Positions 26,008 through 35,127 of a stretch of 64,000 bases of DNA are shown here, one piece after another; position 1 is the first letter of the stretch, and every line of letters begins with the position of its first letter. Made by a program: the position numbers and the translations under genes. Origin of the DNA: Bacillus sp. MM2020_1 (GTDB lineage Bacteria; Bacillota; Bacilli; Bacillales; Cytobacillaceae); the NCBI GenBank assembly GCA_011250595.1, contig JAANMP010000013.1, positions 52,070-116,069 of the forward strand, given 5' to 3'. The notes beneath the pieces are model-generated. The model searched no databases. It saw only the letters and a list, made by a program, of their open reading frames with translations, and was not told where the DNA came from.

Positions 26008-26286
26008 TTATTTCGAAAAATCAAAGTAGTTTCGCTTCAATAAGCGTGGAGCTGCCATAAGTGTTTCATACGTCATACTTTTTTCGAGCTTTGTGCAATC
26101 TATTAAAAATAGCTGATCCTCAATTTCTTTCACCGTATGATCTGTTTGATAGGTCATTCCGCATTCCAAGCAATGAATGGTCGGTGTGTCCTGAATCTCG
26201 ATTGCTTTTGTTCCATCTGGAAGTTCCCAATACACTGAGTTGCTCGTTTCACGTGCTGTGTCAGATTCGCACCATTGACAAATCAA
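26008..26286 (-). CDS. yokU: YokU family protein
   Basis: Small protein of 92 residues of the YokU family. Two Cys-x2-Cys pairs, ICQWC at the N-terminus and HCLECG in the middle, look like a zinc site. YokU is encoded next to kamA in B. subtilis as well, so a role with the aminomutase (for example metal or cluster supply, or regulation) is plausible but unproven. The start is TTG, one codon behind the kamA stop, with AAAGGAGG seven bases upstream. Confidence 0.8.
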   Translation of the reverse strand: MICQWCESDTARETSNSVYWELPDGTKAIEIQDTPTIHCLECGMTYQTDHTVKEIEDQLFLIDCTKLEKSMTYETLMAAPRLLKRNYFDFSK

Positions 26287-26288
26287 AA

Positions 26289-27698
26289 TTATTCCTCCTT
26301 TGCTCCCACAGTTTCGTACTTACTCATTTGCGCCTGGAATTTTTTCTCTTTTAATTCGTCACGTTTTTCACGTTTATCTTTTAATGAACTATGCTCAGTG
26401 TTTTCCTTATACGTTTTGCGGCGGTCTAAACGTTTTAATCCTTCAGGTGTAAGGTTAAATTTCGTATCATCAATAATCGATAGAACACCATTACTTTCAA
26501 ACTTTTCAAACACTTCAGGATATACCTTTTTGTAGTAATCCTCTGCACTGCCTGACTGATAATTTGTTGGTTCTGGATAAGATGTAATGACACCTTCAAA
26601 GTTACGTAATACGACTTTATTAGAACTTTGAGAAATGATATAGTTCGGCTGCAATGGAATTTTGCCTCCTCCACCTGGGGCATCAACAATAAATGTCGGA
26701 ACGGCATAACCTGATGTATGGCCGCGAAGTCCTTCCATGATTTCCAATCCTTTGCTGATTGGTGCGCGGAAGTGGCCGATCCCTTCTGATAAATCGCATT
26801 GGTAAATGTAATATGGACGAACACGAATTTTAACAAGATCATGCATAAGCTGTTTCATGATCGGTACACTATCGTTAATGCCTGCTAAAATAACCGCCTG
26901 GTTACCAACAGGTACTCCAACATTTGCAAGCATTTCACATGCACGCTTCGATTCTTCCGTAATTTCAATAGATGTATTGAAATGTGTATTCAACCAAACT
27001 GGATGATACTTTTTCAAGATATTACAAAGATTTTCGGTAATTCGCTGCGGGAATACGACAGGTGCTCTTGTACCGATACGAATAATTTCCACATGCGGAA
27101 TCTCACGTAGATTCTTTAAAATATATTCTAAAATATTGTCATTAATAAGGAGCCCGTCTCCTCCGGAAATTAACACATCTCGGATCTGTGGGTTCGATGC
27201 GATATAACTAATCGCTGTGTCTAACTGTTTCTTTGGTACGCCCATTCCGATTTGTCCGGAGAAGCGCCTTCTCGTGCAGTAACGGCAGTACATAGAGCAT
27301 TGGTTTGTAACTAAAAACAACACGCGATCTGGATAACGATGTGTTAACCCAGGTACTGGTGAATCTTCATCTTCGTGAAGGGGATCTTCTAAGTCATATC
27401 TTGTTTTATGCAATTCCGCAGAAATCGGAACAGACTGCATTCGAACCGGACATCTTGAATCATCAGGATCCATTAGCGATGCATAATATGGCGTGATGTT
27501 TAATGGGATTGTTTTTGTTGAGATTAAAACCCCTTCCTCTTCTTCTGGTGTTAAGTTAACTACTTTCTTTAAGTCTTCTAAATTTTTGATAGTATTCGTC
27601 AGCTGCCAAACCCAATCGTTCCATTGCTCATCCGTAACATCTTTCCAAAGCTCGATTTCTTTCCAATGTCTTTTCGGCTTGAATAAAGTGTTTCTCAT
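26289..27698 (-). CDS. kamA: Lysine 2,3-aminomutase
   Basis: Radical SAM and PLP enzyme of 469 residues that turns L-lysine into L-beta-lysine. The 4Fe-4S cysteines are Cys134, Cys138 and Cys141 (CSMYCRYC). The PLP lysine is Lys346 in PGGGGK. Asp302 and Asp339 match, by order and 37-residue spacing, the two aspartates that bind the lysine side chain in the clostridial enzyme; glutamate 2,3-aminomutases lack them. The substrate is therefore very likely lysine. AGGGGGAG precedes the ATG. It is near the end of a long operon that codes for the steps after beta-lysine. Confidence 0.93.
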   Translation of the reverse strand: MRNTLFKPKRHWKEIELWKDVTDEQWNDWVWQLTNTIKNLEDLKKVVNLTPEEEEGVLISTKTIPLNITPYYASLMDPDDSRCPVRMQSVPISAELHKTRYDLEDPLHEDEDSPVPGLTHRYPDRVLFLVTNQCSMYCRYCTRRRFSGQIGMGVPKKQLDTAISYIASNPQIRDVLISGGDGLLINDNILEYILKNLREIPHVEIIRIGTRAPVVFPQRITENLCNILKKYHPVWLNTHFNTSIEITEESKRACEMLANVGVPVGNQAVILAGINDSVPIMKQLMHDLVKIRVRPYYIYQCDLSEGIGHFRAPISKGLEIMEGLRGHTSGYAVPTFIVDAPGGGGKIPLQPNYIISQSSNKVVLRNFEGVITSYPEPTNYQSGSAEDYYKKVYPEVFEKFESNGVLSIIDDTKFNLTPEGLKRLDRRKTYKENTEHSSLKDKREKRDELKEKKFQAQMSKYETVGAKEE

Positions 27699-27758
27699 TA
27701 TTAAACTCCCCCTAAATTGGTTGATTTTTTATGACCCCTTTAATAAATTCTCTGTTTA

Positions 27759-28238
27759 TTAAGAAATGGTGTATTCCATATAGTAGCGATTTTCGCCTTC
27801 TCCAAACTCATCGAATCTCGTCTCTTTTATAGCAAATCCCATTTTTTCATATAGCTTAACAGCTGACTTATTCTCAACGTTGACCGTTAAGCATACTTTT
27901 TGAAATCCATCTTGCTTCAAAATCGGATAAATCTCCTGTAAAAATAATTTCCCTATGCCTTTTCCTTGCTGATCAGAGCGGACATAGAATCCAAAAATAT
28001 AGGCTTTATGAATATCGTGGTAAGCTCTCATCAATTCACAAATCGCAATCGGTCTTGGATCACTTTCCTGCCGATATTGAATGAGTTTCCCATAACGTGT
28101 AAGCGGGACAAGTGTTTGTTCATCTACTGCCCCAAATCCCGGAAATGCATCTTTCTCAAGCTCCATCATCATTGTTAGCTGATCCGGCTTCAATGCTGCC
28201 GGTACTTCGATATAATAGGTATTTTTCATTGTTTCCAT
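27759..28238 (-). CDS. GNAT acetyltransferase, possible beta-lysine N-acetyltransferase
   Basis: GNAT protein of 159 residues. The acetyl-CoA motif is near VRSDQQGKGIGKLF, with the C-terminal ENKSAVKLYEKMGF typical of the fold. It occupies the place of yodP/ablB, whose product makes N6-acetyl-beta-lysine, but AblB-type proteins are about 270 residues and this one is a single short GNAT domain. It overlaps the M81 gene by 13 bases. By position I propose acetylation of the terminal amino group of beta-lysine; acetylation of another pathway intermediate is possible. Confidence 0.7.
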   Translation of the reverse strand: METMKNTYYIEVPAALKPDQLTMMMELEKDAFPGFGAVDEQTLVPLTRYGKLIQYRQESDPRPIAICELMRAYHDIHKAYIFGFYVRSDQQGKGIGKLFLQEIYPILKQDGFQKVCLTVNVENKSAVKLYEKMGFAIKETRFDEFGEGENRYYMEYTIS

Positions 28239-29746
28239 CGTTCTTTCCCCCTCCGTTCCACTTCATATTCGATATCATCCAGCGGCCAAATTGGCTTAGG
28301 AATGTTATGATACGTAAAAGTTGTTAAACGATTGGATGCAACACCAGGTGCATCCACATAAATGATACGGCCAACAATCGGCTCAAAAGCTGCCCGGAAA
28401 TGATTTTTAGCCTTTAGCCCAAGAATTCTCCTTGTGGCTGGCTCAAGACCAATATGACGAAACATTTCCGGATCATTCGCTGACATCGGTCTTCCAATAA
28501 GGAGGATATCCATCTTGCCAACGCGAATGTGTGCCGCCCCCTTTAAATCGACTCTTAAATGCTGGTTGAACGGTCCAGAATTGTGAAATACACCGTCTGA
28601 TAAGGCCACTACCGTTGCTTCGACCTGTACGGACTCCCCGAATTCAGGCGAGACCTTCCCTCCAAGGGACAACATTACCTTATTTCCGGCTCCCTTCTTG
28701 CGGCAAGCCTCAATGGATTCTGGATCGTAGAGTCCTCCAAACAGCGTGTCGGGAATGTTCATCTTCACCATCTCCCGAAGAAGCTCTGTTGTATCCCCGC
28801 TCCCGCAGCTTAGAGGATTATCCGAGATGTCCGCCAGCACGACCGGTTTGTCGTCTTCAATCGACATGGCCAATGCAAGCCCTTCTTTTACACCTGGCAA
28901 ATCCATGATAAATTCTTCTCTTACGCTCCAGAACAAGGAAGCTATCTTTTGGGCAGTCTCTTTTCCTTTTTGCGAGTCGAGAGAAACAACAAGTACACTT
29001 GCACCGACCATGGGAATATCCGAGTAAGGAAAGCCACCAAATACGGACACATTATAAATACCTGCTTCCTCTTCGGCTTGTTTCGCCCACTCTATGATTT
29101 TGTGCATCGGCCCTTCTGCAGTTCTCATATTGATAGAGGGAGGCATCATCGGCAACTTTTCAAAAGAAGCGTAGTAAGTCACACCTTCCTTTAATTGATT
29201 TAACAAAGCGATTGCCGCATGAATACCTTGGTCGTACATATCAATATGCGGATATGTTTTAAATCCAAAATGAAGTGGTGTGTAATCAATCATTTTTTCA
29301 CTTAAATTGGCGTGCATGTCCAGGGTCGTTGCGATTGGAACATTCGGTCCGATAAGCTCACGAATTTTTCCTAGTAAATGCTCTTCCGGATCATGGAGGT
29401 GCTCTACCACCATCGCTCCATGCAGTGCAAGCAATAATCCGTCCAGCCTTCCCGCCTGCTGGATGGACTCCAGCATTTGTTTTTCGATGATGGAGTACGC
29501 TTCTGTTGATACTACGCCCGATGGGACCGCTGCCGCACAAAGTAGCGGTACGATTTCTACATCCTCGTCCTGTTTCAATACATCCAGAAACCCACCCACT
29601 TCTGTTTTTGTTCCTGTATAGGCATCATAAATTTCATCGCCGATAAAGTAGCCTTCATTTCGAAACTGTTCGATTTCAGTTTTCATCGGGCTGAAACTGT
29701 GGGATTCATGGTAAAAGAATGCAATACCAATACGATGTTTTCTCAT
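28226..29746 (-). CDS. M81 family (MlrC-like) metallohydrolase
   Basis: Protein of 506 residues of the M81/DUF1485 family, named after microcystinase MlrC. Metal-ligand candidates are in HESHSFSP near the N-terminus, TLDMHANLS and KTYPHIDMYDQG. An AlbA-like C-terminal domain (about 300 onward) includes ADISDNPLSCGSGDTTE. These enzymes are zinc amidohydrolases. In B. subtilis the same operon position holds YodQ, an M20-type deacylase, so this protein may remove the acetyl group at the end of the pathway (4-acetamidobutyrate to 4-aminobutyrate). That is inference from context. GGTGGGAG precedes the ATG. Confidence 0.8.
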   Translation of the reverse strand: MRKHRIGIAFFYHESHSFSPMKTEIEQFRNEGYFIGDEIYDAYTGTKTEVGGFLDVLKQDEDVEIVPLLCAAAVPSGVVSTEAYSIIEKQMLESIQQAGRLDGLLLALHGAMVVEHLHDPEEHLLGKIRELIGPNVPIATTLDMHANLSEKMIDYTPLHFGFKTYPHIDMYDQGIHAAIALLNQLKEGVTYYASFEKLPMMPPSINMRTAEGPMHKIIEWAKQAEEEAGIYNVSVFGGFPYSDIPMVGASVLVVSLDSQKGKETAQKIASLFWSVREEFIMDLPGVKEGLALAMSIEDDKPVVLADISDNPLSCGSGDTTELLREMVKMNIPDTLFGGLYDPESIEACRKKGAGNKVMLSLGGKVSPEFGESVQVEATVVALSDGVFHNSGPFNQHLRVDLKGAAHIRVGKMDILLIGRPMSANDPEMFRHIGLEPATRRILGLKAKNHFRAAFEPIVGRIIYVDAPGVASNRLTTFTYHNIPKPIWPLDDIEYEVERRGKERWKQ

Positions 29747-29780
29747 GTTCTCCCACCTTATAATAGATATAGTCTTTTCA

Positions 29781-31241
29781 TTAAAAGTTCGTATAAATGG
29801 ACTTCCACTCAGTCATGACATCAAATGCATGATGGGAAACTTCACGGTGACCGTTTCCGGACATCTTCATACCCCCAAAGGCCACTCCCATCTCGGCATT
29901 AGACGTTCCGTTATTAATATAGACAAGTCCGCTTACCGCTTCCTTTGCAGCACGGTTCGCATAATGAAGGCTCTCTGTATAAACGGAAGTCGATAGCCCA
30001 TAAATTGTCCCGTTATTTACCTCCATGGCTTCCTCATATGAATCTACTTCAATGATGGCAAGAACCGGACCAAATATTTCTTCCTGTGCAATGGTATTAT
30101 TCGGTTTTACATTCTCGATGATTGTCGGTTCATAATAATAGCCGCCCAATTCCTTGACACGCAGGCCACCTGACACAATTTTCCCACCTTCTTCAATCGC
30201 TGTTTTTACATATTTTTCGACTGTATGAAGCTGGTCTTCATTTACAAGAGGGCCCACTTGTTTCCCTTCTTCAAGTCCATTTCCTATTTTCATAGACTTT
30301 GTTAAATCCACTACTTTTTGTACGAGCAGTTCCTTTACTGGGCGCTCGACGATTACTCGACTTGCCGCTGTACAGCGCTGACCAGTTGTAGTAAACGCTG
30401 ATTTTACGATTCCGTCTGCGGCCTTGTCCAAGTCCGCATCCTTCAAGACGATCACGGCATTTTTCCCGCCCAATTCCAATGAGATACGTTTTAACGTTTT
30501 ACTGCTCATTTCAGCCAGCTTTTGTCCGACTTCTGTTGAGCCCGTAAACGAAATGATTTTTACATCCGAATGCTCTGCGAGTGTTTGACCGACTGTTCTT
30601 CCTGAACCTGTAATTAAGTTCACAACCCCTGCTGGCAATCCGGCTTCGTCTAACACTTCCACAAAAATCTTTGCCGAAAGCGCAACCTCTGAAGCAGGCT
30701 TCCATACGACGGTATTACCAGCAATCAGGGCTGAAAAGATTTTGTAGGAAGCAAGTGCAACTGGGAAGTTCCAAGGGGTAATGCACGCCGCAACTCCAAG
30801 AGGTTCACGAACCATTCTTACGTTCCGGTCTGGGAAGCCGGCAGGGACCGTTTCTCCAAAGAGGCGTCGTCCCTCGCCTGCCATATATTGAGCAGTCGCG
30901 ATGACCACTCCCACTTCGCCTAAAGACTCAGGCAGCACTTTGCCCATCTCCATGGTCATCACACTAGCAAGTTCCTTTTTTCGTATTTCAAACAATTGGG
31001 CTGCTTTCATTAAATAAGCCGCTCGTTCTGGAATGGGAGTGTTCTTCCATTTTGAATACGCTTCATTCGCTTTTGTGACAGCCTCATCCACTTGCTCCGT
31101 TGTGGCGGCCGCGCATATGCCGACAAGTTCCCCCGTTGCCGGATTTAAGCTTTCAAAGTAGGACTGATCGTGGGCACTCACCCATTTTCCATTTATATAA
31201 AGATCTCCCTGAAGAATATCTGTTTTGATTTGACCAGACAT
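29781..31241 (-). CDS. Aldehyde dehydrogenase family protein
   Basis: NAD(P)-dependent aldehyde dehydrogenase of 486 residues, close to the succinate-semialdehyde/glutarate-semialdehyde group. The general base is Glu256 (ELGGK) and the nucleophile is Cys290 (TTGQRC). The cofactor-binding FTGSTEVGQ and ITPWNFP are present. It follows a GabT-like aminotransferase gene, a pairing typical of 4-aminobutyrate degradation, so succinate semialdehyde is the favoured substrate. A longer-chain omega-semialdehyde from lysine remains possible. The B. subtilis kam operon has no such gene. Confidence 0.87.
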   Translation of the reverse strand: MSGQIKTDILQGDLYINGKWVSAHDQSYFESLNPATGELVGICAAATTEQVDEAVTKANEAYSKWKNTPIPERAAYLMKAAQLFEIRKKELASVMTMEMGKVLPESLGEVGVVIATAQYMAGEGRRLFGETVPAGFPDRNVRMVREPLGVAACITPWNFPVALASYKIFSALIAGNTVVWKPASEVALSAKIFVEVLDEAGLPAGVVNLITGSGRTVGQTLAEHSDVKIISFTGSTEVGQKLAEMSSKTLKRISLELGGKNAVIVLKDADLDKAADGIVKSAFTTTGQRCTAASRVIVERPVKELLVQKVVDLTKSMKIGNGLEEGKQVGPLVNEDQLHTVEKYVKTAIEEGGKIVSGGLRVKELGGYYYEPTIIENVKPNNTIAQEEIFGPVLAIIEVDSYEEAMEVNNGTIYGLSTSVYTESLHYANRAAKEAVSGLVYINNGTSNAEMGVAFGGMKMSGNGHREVSHHAFDVMTEWKSIYTNF

Positions 31242-31284
31242 ATACTTGACCTCCTTTTTTGGTGGTAATCCGAGGTAACGAAAA

Positions 31285-32580
31285 TTAGTTTCCTGAAATG
31301 GTTTCGGTTATCACATCTTCTAAAATCGTTAATCCTATATTAAGCACATCTTCTTGAATATTAAGAGGCAGCATTAATCGGATAGTTTGTCCGCTTACAC
31401 CGCAGTTCATAATGAGCAAGCCATTTTCCAGTGCTTTTGATTTAATTTTCGGTACAAATAAAGCAGCAGATTCGGAATCGAATTCAATACCGATCATCAT
31501 GCCGACTCCTCGGACTTCAACTATGCCCGGTAAATGTCCGACCGAGTTATGAAGTCGGCCGACAATCTCGGCACCGAGTTTAGCACTGCGTTCTACCAAC
31601 TTCTCTTCCTCAATAACCTCAATGTTTGCCAATGCCGCAGCACAAGAAATTGGATTTCCTCCAAATGTCGAACCATGACCGGCCGTCGGCCATTTTTCAT
31701 GAAGCTCACGACTTGCTACAATGGCACCAAGAGGCATGCCGCCGGAAAGGGCTTTTGCCAATACTAAAATATCAGGAGTCACATTCGCGTGCTCTGCCGC
31801 GAACATTTTGCCTGTACGGCCAAATCCTGTTTGTACTTCATCAAAAATAAGCAAAATGCCGTGTTCCTCTGTAATCTTTCTTAACTCCTGCAAAAAGCTT
31901 GGCGGTGCCGGATAATAGCCTCCTTCACCCATTACAGGTTCAATGATGATGGCCGCTACACGTGAAGGATCCACGCGTAAATCGAACAATTTTTGAAGCT
32001 GATTCAAGCAATACTCTTCCGCTTCTTCTTCTCTAATGTTTTTCAGCTGGCTGGGATACGGATAGGGAACGTGGTACACCTCGCCTAAAATCGGTTCATA
32101 ATAACGACGGTATTTAGCGCTTGATGCCGTAATAGCAGTTGCTCCTAATGTACGGCCATGAAACGATCCTTCAAAAGCAATGATGGCGGGTCTGCCTGTG
32201 GCCGCCTTTGCTAGTTTAAGAGCACCGTCAATGGCCTCAGCTCCCGAATTGGAGAAAAAGACCGTGTCTAGGTTTCCTGGTGTGATCTGAGCAAGCTTTT
32301 CCGCCAAATTCGCTGCCGTTTCATAATAACCATAGTTCAATCCAAGATGAATCAAGGCTTCAGCTTGCTTTTTAATGGCTTCCACCATTTTTCCGTTCGT
32401 ATGCCCGACTGCGTTGACAGCTACTCCTGAAACGAAATCGATATATTCCTTTCCGTCTGTCGTCCAAAATTTGGCACCATGCGCTTTTTCAATAACAAGC
32501 TCCGTTACCCTTGTCATAACCGGTGATAAATGTTTTTTTGCTTTTTTTTGAATTTCTTCTGTTTTATTTTGTAATTTCAT
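31285..32580 (-). CDS. Class III aminotransferase (GabT-like)
   Basis: PLP aminotransferase of about 431 residues, similar to 4-aminobutyrate and acetylornithine aminotransferases. PLP contacts are NSGAEAI (phosphate), the aspartate in IFDEVQTGFGRTG, and the lysine in VLAKALSGG (about residue 276). The favoured role is 4-aminobutyrate:2-oxoglutarate transamination to succinate semialdehyde, paired with the adjacent aldehyde dehydrogenase. The ATG chosen is codon four of the longest frame, nine bases behind AAAGG; it overlaps the upstream aminotransferase stop. Confidence 0.85.
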   Translation of the reverse strand: MKLQNKTEEIQKKAKKHLSPVMTRVTELVIEKAHGAKFWTTDGKEYIDFVSGVAVNAVGHTNGKMVEAIKKQAEALIHLGLNYGYYETAANLAEKLAQITPGNLDTVFFSNSGAEAIDGALKLAKAATGRPAIIAFEGSFHGRTLGATAITASSAKYRRYYEPILGEVYHVPYPYPSQLKNIREEEAEEYCLNQLQKLFDLRVDPSRVAAIIIEPVMGEGGYYPAPPSFLQELRKITEEHGILLIFDEVQTGFGRTGKMFAAEHANVTPDILVLAKALSGGMPLGAIVASRELHEKWPTAGHGSTFGGNPISCAAALANIEVIEEEKLVERSAKLGAEIVGRLHNSVGHLPGIVEVRGVGMMIGIEFDSESAALFVPKIKSKALENGLLIMNCGVSGQTIRLMLPLNIQEDVLNIGLTILEDVITETISGN

Positions 32581-33949
32581 ATAGCTCATCCTTTCTTAAT
32601 TGACCTTTAAATATCGTAAATGATTCATCTAAAATTCTCACAATCTCATCAATTTCTGTTCTCGTAACATTTAAAGGAGGGCTGATGATGAGGTGCTCCC
32701 CCTTTGTGCCGTCAATTGAACCGGAACCGGGATAAAAAACCGCACCAAGTTCCATCGCAATTGCATTCAATCTTTCAGCTGCTTTTTCAGATGGATCGAA
32801 CAGCAGATCCTGCCCACGATCCTTCACAAGCTCCATACCGATTAAAAGCCCTCTTCCACGAACATCAGATATATAAGCATGTTTTTGCTTCAGTTTCAAA
32901 AGACGTTTGACTAGGTAGTAACTTTGTTCTTTGACGTTTTCCAGCACCATATCTCTCTCATATACGTCCAATGCAGCAAGACCGGCAGCAACAGCCACAG
33001 GATGCCCACTATATGTGTAACCGTGAATGAATTTCCCGTCGCTGTTTTGTATGAGCCCATCGATTAACCGATCATGAACGATCATTCCGGCAAGCGGAGC
33101 ATATCCCGCTGATACCCCTTTTCCAAATGTGATGATATCAGGCCTGATGCCAATCTGTTCTGTCGCGAAGTTGGTACCCGTACGGCCGAATCCAGTCATA
33201 ACTTCATCGATAATTAAGACGATTTCGTAACGATCACACAGCTCTCGAACTTTCTCAAAATACCCCGGCGGCGGTGGAACAGCACCTTGCTGACTTCCGA
33301 CAATCGGTTCGGCGATAAATGCCGACACGTTCTCAGGACCAAGCTCTAAAATGGTTCTTTCAATATCCGTCACACATGTCCAGTTTTGTTTGGAGAGACA
33401 ATCCTCTTTTTGACGATCGTATGGACATCGGTGGCAGTACGGAGAATAAACATGGGCATAGTTTAAAAGATTAGGAGTGTATGCATGTCTTCTTTTAACG
33501 TCTCCTCCTGCTGATAAAGAACCGATGGTGTTACCGTGATACGATTGCCATCGCCCAATTACAATATGTTTTTGGGCTCTGCCGGCATCCCGATGATATT
33601 GCCTCGCCAGCTTCAAAGCACTTTCATTAGCTTCTGAGCCTCCGGTTGTAAAATACACTTTATTTAAATGGTCTGGGGCCATTTTTCCGATGGTTTCAGC
33701 CAGTTCATGCAACGCTTTCGTCTCGAAGCGCATGGTATGGACGAAAGCTGCCTTTTTTGCTTGTTCTGCCATGGCCTCCCCTATAGAAGTAATCCCATGG
33801 CCTAAGTTAGCTGCAACCGCACCAGAGCAAGCATCCAAATATTTTTTCCCGTTCTCATCGACGAGATAGACACCTTCACCGTGGGTAATAATCGGATACT
33901 CCTTTTTTAAATCCCGATGAAACACGTAGTCTTTTTTTATTCCAGCCAT
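32564..33949 (-). CDS. yodT: Class III aminotransferase (YodT-like)
   Basis: PLP aminotransferase of 461 residues. TGGSEANESALKLARQYHR binds PLP phosphate, the aspartate in IIDEVMTGFGRTG supports the ring, and the lysine is in TFGKGVSAGYAP. A Cys-rich insert (CHRCPYDRQKEDC) in the middle is seen in YodT-type enzymes. It probably removes the 3-amino group of N-acetyl-beta-lysine, giving a 3-oxo acid, as omega-amino/beta-amino acid aminotransferases do. The longest frame starts 14 codons earlier, inside the thiolase gene; GGTGG before the ATG used here fits better. It overlaps thiolase by 13 bases. Confidence 0.86.
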   Translation of the reverse strand: MAGIKKDYVFHRDLKKEYPIITHGEGVYLVDENGKKYLDACSGAVAANLGHGITSIGEAMAEQAKKAAFVHTMRFETKALHELAETIGKMAPDHLNKVYFTTGGSEANESALKLARQYHRDAGRAQKHIVIGRWQSYHGNTIGSLSAGGDVKRRHAYTPNLLNYAHVYSPYCHRCPYDRQKEDCLSKQNWTCVTDIERTILELGPENVSAFIAEPIVGSQQGAVPPPPGYFEKVRELCDRYEIVLIIDEVMTGFGRTGTNFATEQIGIRPDIITFGKGVSAGYAPLAGMIVHDRLIDGLIQNSDGKFIHGYTYSGHPVAVAAGLAALDVYERDMVLENVKEQSYYLVKRLLKLKQKHAYISDVRGRGLLIGMELVKDRGQDLLFDPSEKAAERLNAIAMELGAVFYPGSGSIDGTKGEHLIISPPLNVTRTEIDEIVRILDESFTIFKGQLRKDELYEITK

Positions 33950-35127
33950 CTTTCCACCACCATTGCCAATCCTAATCCCCCCGCCACACAAATCGTCGCA
34001 AGGCCATATTGCCGTTTTTGTTTTTCAAGCTCATGACATAATGTAGTCACGATTCTTGCACCGGAGCATCCAAGTGGATGGCCTAAGGCAATCGCCCCTC
34101 CGTTGACATTCACGTTGTCTCCTTTTAAGCCCCATGCTTTTAAACAAGCAAGACTTTGAGCAGCGAATGCTTCGTTTAATTCAATTAAATCGATATCTTC
34201 CATTCGAAGTCCCGCTTTTTTCAATGCTATTTGGGATGCTGGAACCGGACCGATTCCCATTTCTTTTGGTGATACACCCGCTGCAGCAAAGGAACGAATT
34301 CTTGCCATTGGGACCACTCCAAGTTGTTTTGCTTTTTCTTCGGACATCAACAATAGCATCGAGGCCCCATCATTTCTGCCGGAGGAGTTTCCGGCTGTTA
34401 CCGTACCGTCCTTTTGAAACACTGGACGCAGTGTTCCTAACTTTTCAATGTCCGTCAATCTTGGGTACTCATCGACCGCAAAGTGTCTGATTCCCTTTTT
34501 TCCTTCCTTTACCGGAACAGGAATGATCTCTTCTTCAAAATGGCCCATTTCAATTGCACGTTTCGTCTTCTGCTGACTCATGAAGGCAAATTCATCTTGT
34601 TCACGGCGGCTAATCTTATATTTTTCAGCCAGCCACTCAGCTGTTTGCCCCATTGTGAAACGTCCATATATCTCCTCCGGCTGGGATTTTGGCTGACTCT
34701 CCGTATTTGAATCATACAGCGTTATATCTCCTATCATCTGGCCGAATCGAGTACCGATCATATAATGAGGAGCTTGTGACATGCTTTCGACACCTCCTGC
34801 TAAAACGACGTCCGCCTGACCTGTCATAATCGACATCGCCCCGTTAATGACAGCCTGCATACCCGAACCGCACTGACGATGAACGGTATAAGCAGGAATC
34901 GATTCTGGAAAATGGGCCTGTAATGCTGAGACTCTTGCAATATTCGGTGCATGCGCACTCTGCTTTGTTTGTCCGACAATGACTTCATCGACAATATTGG
35001 CGCCATAACCAGAAGCAGAAAGATTATTTTTCATGATGAGAGATACAAGCTCCTCTGGAGGCGTATCTGCCAGTGATCCGCCGTAGCTTCCGATAGCAGT
35101 CCGAAATGCATTTACGATTACAACCAC
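33937..35127 (-). CDS. Thiolase (acetyl-CoA acyltransferase)
   Basis: Thiolase of 396 residues. The nucleophilic cysteine is Cys86 (HRQCGSGMQ); the general-base histidine is in NGGAIALGHPLG and the second cysteine in ICVAGGLG. It splits 3-oxoacyl-CoA with CoA to acetyl-CoA and a shortened acyl-CoA. Within this operon the expected substrate is a 3-oxo-6-acetamidohexanoyl-CoA, which would yield 4-acetamidobutyryl-CoA. Its start directly follows the CoA transferase B stop. The B. subtilis kam operon I recall has no thiolase, so this gene is an important addition. Confidence 0.88.
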   Translation of the reverse strand: MVVIVNAFRTAIGSYGGSLADTPPEELVSLIMKNNLSASGYGANIVDEVIVGQTKQSAHAPNIARVSALQAHFPESIPAYTVHRQCGSGMQAVINGAMSIMTGQADVVLAGGVESMSQAPHYMIGTRFGQMIGDITLYDSNTESQPKSQPEEIYGRFTMGQTAEWLAEKYKISRREQDEFAFMSQQKTKRAIEMGHFEEEIIPVPVKEGKKGIRHFAVDEYPRLTDIEKLGTLRPVFQKDGTVTAGNSSGRNDGASMLLLMSEEKAKQLGVVPMARIRSFAAAGVSPKEMGIGPVPASQIALKKAGLRMEDIDLIELNEAFAAQSLACLKAWGLKGDNVNVNGGAIALGHPLGCSGARIVTTLCHELEKQKRQYGLATICVAGGLGLAMVVERWLE

